A stretch of 64,000 nt of DNA from Diplosphaera chodatii (taxonomy: Eukaryota; Chlorophyta; Trebouxiophyceae; Prasiolales; Stichococcaceae). The number at the start of each line of letters is the position of its first letter. The first letter of the stretch is position 1. A model generated the notes under the pieces. The model worked only from the letters and a program-made list of their open reading frames with translations. It was not told where the DNA came from and ran no database searches. A program made the translations under genes and the position numbers. The stretch lies in the NCBI GenBank assembly GCA_032358165.1, contig JAALGY010000011.1, positions 806,001 through 870,000 of the forward strand, given 5' to 3'. Positions 25,301 through 35,600 of the stretch are shown here, piece after piece.

Positions 25301-28300
25301 TCAGACGCTGCACTTGAGGGCTATAAACACAGGCGTGCACACCATTAACACATGGTACGGGTGGATGGTGACGCACAGTGCTTGCAAGGCAGGCACCGAC
25401 TCGCGAGGGTCCAACTTCAAGTATTATACCTGCATTGCGAGAGTCGGGGCTGAGCTCCAGGCAGCGCGCATAGGAAGCGAGGGCATCAGGGACTGCGCCC
25501 ACGTCGCGTTGCAGCACGCCCAGGTTGTTGTGCGCCTCGGCATATGTGGGGGCCGCCAGCAGCGCACCTGCGCATGGCCAGCAGCACCACATTGTAGTGC
25601 TGCATATCCGACTTGGCCCCGGAACTCCGGAATCAGTGCTGTGCACCAACCATGTTAATGTGATGTTGAGGATGCACACCCTGCAGGAGCTGCAGCGCTT
25701 CGGCGACCCTGCCCTGTGCTGTGTACACCACCGCTAGGTTGTTCAGACCCTGCACCCAGCACATCCGTCACGACTTAGCATCACATACGAGCACTGTGTG
25801 GCGCCAGAGCCTTGCCATCCAGTCCCGTAACGAGATTCAATTCTGCAGCGATGCTGAGCCGCCATTGTGCAGACCCCACCTGCGGGAAGTTGGGGCGGAT
25901 CTGCAGCGCGGCCGTATAGCACTGGGCAGCGCGCTCCAGATTGCCACGCTCACGGTGCAACACACCCAGGTTGTTCAGCGCCTGCAGAATGAACGTCAGA
26001 GTAAATCAGCCAATGGCACTGAGCACAAAAGCTTACAGGTTTGCTGCGTTCCGGACGCTGGCTGGCAGAGCATTGCAGAGCTTAAGCCAACATGACAAAC
26101 AGTGTGCAGGGTGCAGATCGTGCAACATGATTGCAGCGACTGCCATGTCAGTGCAGCATGCTGAAGTTCTAGAGCTGGCGTGCGGCTGTTGTCTGTTGGA
26201 CAGGGCAAAGCAGGCACCTCAGCGCAGGAGGGGTTGAGCTGCGCAGCCATCTCATATGCAAACACTGCACGGTCCGACAGCCCGGCCTCTCCGCAGGCCA
26301 CACCCAGGTTGTACAGCGCATCAGGGTAGCGGGGGTTGAATGCCAGCGCTCGCTCATACAGTCGGATGCCGGCGTCTGGATCACCTGCCGAGGCAACATC
26401 AAAGGTTATGACTGGACAATGCAGCAACACTGTGGAACCGGCTATCTATGCCCACACAGCTGGCTTTGCGCCTAAAGAAGCGTGCAGCTGAGTCCTTACC
26501 ATCAAGCTTGGTGCGTGTGCCCAGCTCAGTAAGAGCGATTGCCAGGTTGTTGCGCACAATCTCAAAGTTGGGCGCAGCCGCCAGAGCACGTTCATAGGCA
26601 TCAACTGCCTCTGCCAATCGGCCCTGTAGCATTTGATCAACATTATCAGGTGCCAGACAGACTCCTCTTGTCTACTGCTGCAAACCACTGCCAGTACAGC
26701 AGCTCAAACAGCAGGTGGAGCGCAGCAGATCTGCATGCTCGCTCATGTAGGGGAGTAAATAGAGCTCTGACCTGGTTCTTGTGGATGACACCCAAGTTGC
26801 ACCATGCCTCGGCATATCCTGGCGCAACGCTGAGAGCTGCACGATACTGGGCGATTGCTTCCTGCAGCAGACGCCACTGAACTGTCATCACGGAGCAGGG
26901 ACACTAGTGCGCTGTGAAAACCGACAAACATGTTGACCCTTCACGTCCTGTGTGCATGTGGTGACGACCACTTGGACCGACCTCAGCGCGGCCTGCCTCG
27001 CTGTAAACCACAGCGATGTTGTAGTAGGCCGGCGCATAGGTGGAGCAGATGGCAACCGCCTCGTGGTAGTACGCCATGCCCTCCTCTGCATTGCCTGCCA
27101 GCTTGAGCTGTGTGCCTGTGCCCAGCAGCTTTTGTTTACACCTCACTACTAGACCAGCAGTTGCTCTGTGGCACCAGCTGTTGCTGTTGCTGTCATACGC
27201 AGAACCTTGGCTGACACAAGCCTGAAGTGTACACTCTTCTCACAGGCTGCAGGTGCACAAGCCCAGTAGCTTACCTAGGTCTGTGAGGACGACTGCCAGG
27301 GCCCTACTCCCGTCCGGGGATCCTGGCCCCAGCGCATGGGCTGCCCTGTAGGACTCAACAGACTCCACCAGCAGCCCGCACGACTTGTACAGCCGCCCAC
27401 AGGACATCAGCGTGTCCAGGTGCCCGCCATCTGCTGCCAGCGCCGACGCAAACGATGCGAATGCCTGCGTCCAGAGCACATTGCAGTCTGCAAGCCTGCA
27501 GAGTTGAGGCTTCCGCAACTTGCATCGTTCAACAGCATATAGCAGTGTCACTATTTCGGCTGCATTTGCGTGACACTCGTACTATTCGAAACACAGAGCA
27601 TACGCAGTACGAATGCGTGAAACACAGCAGAGCAGACCCACCCCAACGTTGTTGCCGACTGCTGCCAGGCAGTTGCCGCGCAGGCACAGCAGGTCGGGGG
27701 ACCCAGGCGACGAGATGAGCAGGGCCTCCACGATGTCCAGGGCCTCGGCATGCCGCTCGCGTGCCAGCAGTAGCCTGAGGGCGAAAAGAGACGTGTCGAA
27801 TATTCCTGAAAGTTCACGGCAGCACCCTTGCACATGCTTGTGATGCAAATTGTAGTTGTTGTAGAAGAGGACATCATGACTCTGTTGCTATACTTGGGTG
27901 CCCCATAGAAAGTGGAGGGCTCGTGCATAATCGTGCCTGGCAAGCGCACGCTGCCTCCTGGCTTCGGCTGCCTTTGTCTCAGCTTCGGTGGTCAGACCGC
28001 TTGCATCGCCCTTACTGGTAGCTGGTGGGTATGCCCGCTGCGACTCGCTGTGCGCCACAGCAGTGCTGCCAGCAGCTAATGTGCATGTGCTGTCTGCTGC
28101 ATGCTGCACTGTGTGTGCTACCGCCGCCGTCGCGCCACTGGACAGGGACGAAGTCCCCTTTCTCTCAGCCTCTGGTGCTGAGCTGGCGCTCCGCAGGTGT
28201 GCTTCGCTGAGCTCCCTGGACTGCTTGCTGTCATTACTGGTCGGCTGCATCGCTGCAGGCAGTGCTGACAGGTTGAGGCCCATGCCTCGGCGCAGGAAAG

Positions 28301-30147
28301 GTGACGCAGGCAGAGGCGCCATCTGGAGTGCAGGGAGGCAGGGTGGTTTCATAGTGCAGGACACTTAGTAGCAGCGCCTGCCTCCAACCATGCAATGGCC
28401 CGAACTTCCATCATGCTTCCAACATGCTATTGGTATGGTACGGAAGATGCAGCATATGAGCGTACCTGTGCAGTGTGCAGCTGCAGCAGCCGCTCCAAGG
28501 CTGCACCCACATCCGCACCCGCCGACGCTGCAAGCTGCTGCGACAGACCATGGTGAGGGGGCACAACAAAGCCGCCTGCTGCTGCTGCGTGCTGCTGCCC
28601 TTGCTGCTGTTGCTGCTGCTGCTGCTGTACCTGGGCGGCAAATTCAGTGCGCCGGCTGTTGACTGGGTCGCTGAGGCTGCGCACGGACCGCTTGCCGTTG
28701 CCAAGCGGCACTGGAATGCCGTTCGCCTCATCGTGCTGGCCTGGCGTCTCATCTGTCAGGTCCCCGCTGCTGCTACCATCACCGTTGGGGTGGTCTGCTC
28801 TGTCTTGAGACAGCCGCAACCGCGCCAGCTCCAGCGCATGCACTGCAGTGTCTGTACCGCCGCCCACCGCAGGCTCGTGCTGCATGTTGACAGGGCTGTG
28901 CTGCTTTGACGTGACGTCGTCATCCTCGTCTGTATGCTGCAGTGCGTGCTGCTCCAACTTAGATGCAGCTGCTGACTGGGAAGCTGCATCGTCTCCCATG
29001 CTGCTCTCAGCACCTGCACAAGATCACTCGACAACAGTCTGACGCTGAGTATGTAATGCTGAGCTGTTTCCGAGGGATATTGGTCGACCTGCAGCACTAG
29101 GTTTCAGGTATGCAACATGGATTCATAAATACTACCTGCCACGCCGTTGCCGGCGCTGCTGATGCCATGCACGCCGCTGATGTGGTCACCGATTGAGGGT
29201 CCAATTGAGCTGTCAGAGTGCACAGGGCTGGGCGGCGCATCGGGGGCAGGCCGTTTCAGCGGCAGCGTCTCTCGCGGTGAGCCCGGCTGCATGCCACCGG
29301 TGTTACCGCTGGCACCGAGGATGGCAGTAGGCGATGCCGACTGCGAGCCGTCCATCCGCGAATCAGCGCTGCTGCGCCCGCCGCCACTTGAGCGCACGCT
29401 AGCTGAGCGGTAGGGTCCCTCCTCAAAAGCCCGCCGAGCCTGCACAGTCGACGAAAACCAGTTTGCACTTGAGCGAGTTGTAGGCCCAATGCAACCAGAC
29501 GCCATCAACGCTGCTGAAGTCTGCACGAATGCTGGGATTGATGGTGATGAAGCGCGCACCTGTGCAGAATACTGGCTCGCCATGGACTGGCTGAGGAGTG
29601 CGCTGAAGTGCTGCGCACCAGTGACCCCTCCTTTCAGTGCGCTGGCACCAGGTGGCGGGCTGCCAATGGGTGTGCCGCCACCTGTGGGCGTAGAATGGCC
29701 GCTGGAAGCTGCCAGCGGGCTGCCAGCTGGGCTGTCGCCGCCGCTGCCGCCGCAAGTGCTGCTGCCGCTGCCCAGCACGCGTCCGACAACGGAACGCACG
29801 GCACGCACCCTGGAGGGCGACACACTGCGGCTGCTGGGCGGGCTGATCACGCTGCTTCGGCCTCTAGAGTGCTTGGCAGCTGGCCCGCTGCCGGCATGGC
29901 CAGGCGGCATCGGCTGTGCTGCGCCAGTGCCATTGGTTGCAGGTAGCCCGGGGACGCCGCTGCTGACGGCCAGCGGCCCGTCCAGCAGCGGCGTGGCGTC
30001 CTCGCCCACCTTCTGCCGTACGTGGCGCTGCGCACTGCCGGCAAAAGGGGACTGCTGCTGTATTGGGGGTGCGGATGACGGCACCCGCAGCGGGGACGGT
30101 GAAGATGGCGGTTGGCACTCAGTGGTATCCGTTGTGGAGGTCTGCAT
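22352..30147 (-). CDS. SPY: SPINDLY/O-GlcNAc-transferase-like GT41 with long disordered N-terminus
   Basis: Tetratricopeptide repeats are followed by a GT41 catalytic region, the arrangement of SPY (protein O-fucosyltransferase) and OGT. About nine TPR units lie between 27780 and 25460 (e.g. AEAWCNLGVIHKNQ, PDALYNLGVACGEAG, AEAHNNLGVLQRD). Catalytic signatures follow: VGYLSPDLF and SVSYFAEAPLRHH (24650-24910), LVELTGHTANNRLG (24320), VTWIGYPNSTGLEAVDYR (24140), ITFGSFNNLAK-like (23800), FPYAGTTTTCESLYMG (23150), and the end ELRQRMMASPL to the stop at 22352. These match SPY better than animal OGT. Upstream exons 29136-30147 (ATG at 30147), 28466-29013 and 27894-28322 join in consistent phases and add roughly 520 low-complexity residues, including a glutamine run. 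If that join is wrong, the gene starts at 28322 (MAPLPASPFL). The protein is probably nucleocytoplasmic. Confidence 0.87.
28602..28626. repeat. CTG/CAG trinucleotide run (poly-Q)
   Basis: The run encodes about nine consecutive glutamines on the minus strand inside the N-terminal extension of the SPY-like protein (exon 28466-29013). Confidence 0.85.
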
Positions 30148-30607
30148 GCACATCGACCATGAGATCATCCTGTCCAGCTTGTAGTATGTAAGCAGGCATA
30201 GTGTATGCTGAGCTCCGCATGCCGCTGCATGTACATGCAGGCCACAACCATGGCCCTGAGCTGTACAGCAGTTGTGCACCTGAACAGGTAATGATAAGCC
30301 GCGTTGCGTCGGCAGAGCACCCGCCACATCGTTCTCAGCACGCATACTATGCAACTTCACAAGTTGGCTTGCATTGGCGGATCACACCGGCATCGTGATG
30401 TCGATCGTCACGCAGCATTATGCATGTCGGTACTGTTCCTGATGATCATGTCCGTGAGATGCATGCACGCAGCTTTCGACGTTATGAGTGCACCATGCAC
30501 GTTGCATCTGAAAGCAGTAACTGAACGATCAGCACCGATCCGCCGGCTGGCGGATTGCGCTGAGGCAAGGTGAAGTGCTTTTGAATACATCGGAATACAT
30601 CCGTCTC
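30148..30607. promoter_or_regulatory. Intergenic region upstream of the SPY-like gene
   Basis: About 460 bp between the SPY-like start and the left border of the CSN3 retrocopy. It presumably holds the SPY-like promoter. No specific element was recognised. Confidence 0.4.
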
Positions 30608-32250
30608 ATTGACTCGAGCCAAGCATGCAGCAACTTGCAGCCACAGGGTTACTATTATAAGTGGCAAGGTCGAGGTCTGCAGGGTGATGAAGCTGGATGA
30701 AGAGCTGGATGCAAGGCAGCAAATGTCAGACATTAACCGTCGCAACATGCAGATGTAGTCTAAAACGGCTTTGAACCACTGAGCAGACGTCATAGCGCAT
30801 CAGCAGGCGCCTGGACTTGGGTTTGGGGTTGTCAATTCAGCTAATATTGCCCACACCTAGAGAACACATTTGTCTGCCCGGTGTCTGTTTGCGGGGCAAC
30901 ATGGCTGTAGCTCCGGCCATGCAGAGCCTGTTGCTGCAGATCCAAGACCTGTCGGCCAAGGGCAACTTTACACAGCTGCAAAACATACTCACAGCAGCGG
31001 AGTTGGGTTTGCAGCGAACAGCACAGCAGCAAGGACCTAACCTGATACTGCAGGCGCTTCAGCAGCTCAATGCGCTGGCGCACACCTTCGGCTGCCTCGC
31101 TCTATTGAACTCGGTCGGCAGCCTTGGACCAGGCACGCAGGGCAATTTGGATTTTGTCAGAAGCGCATCGTCCCTGTTCACGGAGGGCGATGCCCGCCTG
31201 ATGCAGCTGTCGCCGTCAGCGAGTGCGACGCTAGCCGGGCACCTACGGGACCATGTGGTGGTGCTGCAGATGCCGCGGCTTGGCATCATGCCACTGACAG
31301 CAGCGCTGCAGAAGACCGCGCCCTCGCTCGAGTACATCACCCCAATGCACGCCATGCCTTTTCAGCAAGGTACCTGCCACGGCGGCGGCGATGCTGGAGG
31401 TGGATGCGTACAACACAGACCTCACCAAGATGGGCCCGCTAGCGGTATACGGAGGCCTTGAAGTGCCTGCTGGCGGCGCTTGCAGCGCCTAACATTGTCA
31501 GAATTGCTACTGCCGTGGCGGCGTTGAAGGATCTGGACGCTCGTCGAAGTGATACACGATGGCAAGCTTCCCAACAGGACGCCGTTCCGCTGCGAACACG
31601 CTGGAGGGCGGGCTTGACGAGGGCAACAGTGTAGGCTGCAAGTTGGCAACAGCGCATGTGGAGACAGTCGAAGACAGTCGACAAGCACAAGGCAGAGTCT
31701 GTGCAGGAGCTCAGTGCGGGCCTGTGCAGCGGGTGGTTGATGGGCACAGAACACACAACATGCAGTTGCTGACGCAGACATACCTGACGCTATTGATGCC
31801 AGCCGTCGCATTGCCATGAGCCCTCCGGCCAGGCTGCTGAGGATCGTCAATGCGGGGGTGCTCGCGGAGAATGACAACAATTTAGTGGCACGGTGCATGT
31901 CTTTCAAAATCCGCGGCAGCTTCACGGGCCAACACCCTGGCGACCTGTGACCAGCACATCAGCAGCGCCACATCGCTGGCCAACCACATTGCCACTCGAT
32001 CACGAGTTGATGTTGTCATTGCCTGTGCTGCTCACCTGCCGTCCCTGATGACACATATGGCATGGTGTGCATTGACGCATGGCATGCTGACATTGGCGTG
32101 CAGGTGGCCTACATTGACCTAAGAAGCAAAGGCAGGTACAGTAAAAAGGGGCTGCATTGCTGTGGCCAATGACCCAGCGGTTGATTTTGGCTGCCTAGAG
32201 CCAACGGGGTTGCTCAGCTTTTCAACGCTCTTGATGCGTGGCGCATGAGA
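30608..32250 (+). pseudogene. Partially processed CSN3 pseudogene (retrocopy)
   Basis: This copy matches the intact CSN3 gene at 38270-41027 but lacks most of its introns. Where the parent has introns at 38476-38581 and 38698-38825, the copy runs straight through (LALLNSVGSL near 31100; SASATLAGHL near 31220). Similarity begins about 290 bp before the ATG at 30901, near CATTGA..GAGCCAAGC, and ends near the stop at about 32248. The first ~155 codons are open. Then a ~10-nt loss near 31366 and a ~60-nt loss near 31435 shift the frame, and later exons are recognisable only in pieces. About 97 nt (32007-32103) separate the sequences matching the last two exons, where the parent has an 89-nt intron, suggesting that one intron was retained. 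It is not expected to make functional CSN3. Confidence 0.85.
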
Positions 32251-32636
32251 GGGGTTGAGGTGGCAACTGCCATGCTCAGACAGCAGTTCAATGTGCATCT
32301 GGTCCAATACATGCAGAACCACTGAACAGCTGCCACCACAAAACATGACATGGCAACTGCTGTAATGCCCAGGCCAGTAGCAATGTGTCAAACATGAACG
32401 CAAACTGAGACATATGACACGTTGGCTTTGACACGACACGAATACAGCCATCGATCACAATCCTCATCCATGCAGCACCCCTGCAGCACCAACCCGCGTT
32501 CCTGCATGCATGTGAACATCGACTACCACTTGAGGGCAAGGTTGACCCACGACAAGCATGAGCAATACAATTACTTCTGCAGCAAGTGGGAAAGTTGTCT
32601 GCAGAAGCAACGAGGATAAGGTACCTAGTCCGACGA

Positions 32637-35600
32637 CTAAGCCTTGGGGGTCTGCCGCACCTTGTTGTCACCCAAGGTAGCAACCACCTGCATACAGAGC
32701 ACGAATGCGTTGACGCTCTGTCACAGGTGTGCAATGCGATGCAACCTACTCTTGGCACGCAGTGAGTTTCATGTACATAAGCACTAACCTCGGCAACAGT
32801 GTCACCAGCGCTGACAAGGTGCCGCAAACAGAAGTCCAGCGAGCTGGTGGTCTGAGGCGTCAAAAAGGAGCCAGCAGCCTTATCAGCTGCTGGCAACTGG
32901 TCATGCAACTGCTTCACGCAGTCACGTACCTCCATCCATATCCCAGTCCACCCTTCTGCAGGCCAAGCTCATGCTCGTCACTTTGTTTTGAGTGGCGTTA
33001 TTCGTCCAGGTTGAGCAAAGCGCACTTGTCAGATCATGTGACATGGTTGAAAGAGAGTGTCACCTGGCGTCTTGTGATTGTGAGCCCTTGATCTCAACGA
33101 TTGCATGGACACGAGTGGTGCTTGCTCGCTCTCCACGGCTTGCTGCCAGCCTGTCAGCCCTGCATGCGCTGCGCTGGACGCCCCCTCGAAAACATACACC
33201 AGGTGGTTGCCACTCTCCAGCTGGCAAGTCAGCTGCGGCTCCAGGGTGATGAGGCCATCGAAGAGCGCGTCCAGCCCTGCATGTCACAGGATGTTGCGAC
33301 TCAGCACGCACAGTGACACGGCGTCCGTGTATATGCAAGGATCGCAGGTAGCGACACGCACTGCGGACGAGGTTGAACATCTTCAGTGAGCAGGATTCTC
33401 GCGTATGAGGTGAGGTGGCCTTCCAGCGGGCCTGCCACAGAGCAGACACCTGTCATTAGAGTTCGCAATCAGAGGCTCAGCATCCTCTGCTTGGTGGTCA
33501 GAACTCCTGTTGTCCCTTGTACCTGTTGTATACCCCCCACCACAACATGCACGGTGCGGGGGCAGCCAGGACGACTTCTGATGCTGCACCGCAGCCGCAC
33601 GTCGAAGCCAAGCTGCGTGCTGCTACCCCGTTTGTCACCGTCGATGTCGAAGCTGGAGGTGCAGTTTATGCTTGACGGTGTGCTCATGGCACAGTGCTGC
33701 AGATGACATGGCCCTGACAACAAGCGGGCTACACCCTGCACTGCTCTTGAATACCTCAGCATCTCTGCTCACTGCGGCAGATGGCACGGGACTAGAACAG
33801 CTAATGGCTGGACTTACACTGGTGTGACCCCTGAAGACAATCCGAAGTGATTTGACGGCAATAACAAAGCAAGCACGGACAACCTTGCGTCGTGACTGCT
33901 TGGGCTTGATTTCGAATATGACCGGCACTTGTACTACTCAGGTTGACAGCATCATGTGTATGCCTGCCCAAGGATGAACTCTTGGACCTGCGAGGGCAAC
34001 AGGATCTACTCCCCTTGGAAGGTACAAACCCAAGTCAAGGTCGCGCTCTCGGTCGTGCCGCCCAGCAAAACATACGCTGCAGCAACAGGAACAGCACAGG
34101 CACAGGCAGCAGCAGCACCCCCCGGCTCACTGCTCCGCGTGGCCTGCCACAAGATGGAGCGGATTGCAAGCGCCCTGGCGTGGCAGCCTGGCGGCCTCCG
34201 GAAGGGGGCGCTGCTGACCAGCACAGCAGACAGCAAAATCAGCTGGCTGGGTGATGACGTGCAGCAAGACAGCATCCACATCAACGGCATCAGCGCCGCC
34301 TTCGCAAAGGTGCTGTTCAGCACCAGCACAGGCTGGACAGATGGGCAGCAGCACCCGCCTGGCCACCACTGCTGGTGCGGCCAGGTGGTGCAGTTCAGAC
34401 TGCTGTCAGCCGTGGATGCACAGCATGAGGGATGCTTGTCGCTGCAACTCAACGACATGCTCATGGTCGTACGGAGCGCAGACGGCAACACCTTCGCAGA
34501 GTTGCAGTCAGCGTTGCACAGCTCCCCTGGCAACCGTCACCTTGAGGTGAAGCTGCACCATCACCTGGGCGAGTCAGCCATGGCCAGCATGATCGTCCAG
34601 ATTTGGCATCAGGCACAGGCGCGCCTGCGACAGTCCAACAGCCCAGGAGCCGCACCCGCATGTCAGCTGCTGACCACTGGTCCAGGCCACTGTGCAGTGC
34701 CACCCGCAGCGGGAAGGCAGCAGGGCCCTCCTGCGCATACCGGTGACATCCCTCCTTGCTGCTGAGGCGGTGGGGCTGCACCTTGCCGACTGGCCCATCT
34801 GCACAGCAGAGGGTGCCACCATCAGGTTGGATCTTGATGATGACGGCAACCCAGCGACGCAGTTCATTAAGGATGAGCTAAAGGCTAAGCGCAACAGGAG
34901 GATTTGCACAAGAAGCCAACAGGCTGGCCGCGGCAGCTGTCAGCCAGGCAGCTGAGCTGTCTTCGGGTGCAGCACAGGCACGTGCTGAGGCTCTGGAGCT
35001 GATGCAGCAGACACAGCAGCAGCTGAGGATTGCAGCGCCGTGCCTTGCTATGCCTCGGCAGCAGTCGCGAAGGCGCCAGACTGGCCAGCTGCCACCAGCC
35101 AACAGGGTGACCAAGCGGTCGCGGTTCAGGCCATCAACAGCGCCATGATGGGACATACAATAGGAGATGGTCCTGGGGGGCCATAGCAATATGGCACAGG
35201 GTGCATACAACCAGTCGATTGTGGATTTGGTCTTGGGACAGTCGCTGGCACTGGCAACGGTTGTCAATGATGTGTTCTGCAGGAGCCCAAACTTAGGTGC
35301 AGCTCAGAGGCTGCTGCTGCACTCAACAACGTCATGAATGTTATGTTGGAGCCATCAGACGAAATACTGCTTCTATGGTCGCAGGGATACGATGCTGGCA
35401 ATGACATGTTGACCTATCTTGTTTCACACCAGCAGATACTGCCACATCTGCAACGTGCCTTGATGCAACAGCTGCCACATGTCACAGCAGCGGGCGCCTC
35501 ACACCCTGACTGGCAACCTGAAACCCGCTTGTCATTCTTGCTGTGGAACTGTAGGGGCCTCGACCCACAAAAGCTTGTTCATGCATGACCTACTGAACAA

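Noticed and set aside
29489..30184. 231-codon plus-strand open frame
   Set aside because: It is antisense to the phase-linked first exon of the SPY-like gene. The Ser/Pro/Gly-rich exon composition leaves the opposite strand open by chance.
30901..31461. Calling the left CSN3 copy a functional second gene
   Set aside because: Only the first third is open. Deletions near 31366 and 31435 shift the frame and remove conserved core residues.
33830..33930. Inositol-pentakisphosphate 2-kinase, suggested by FEIKPK
   Set aside because: The resemblance is a six-residue match only. No other IPK1 motif follows, and the splice phase favours a different reading frame.
34006..34533. 175-codon minus-strand open frame
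   Set aside because: Antisense shadow of the LINE open frame, with no recognisable domain.
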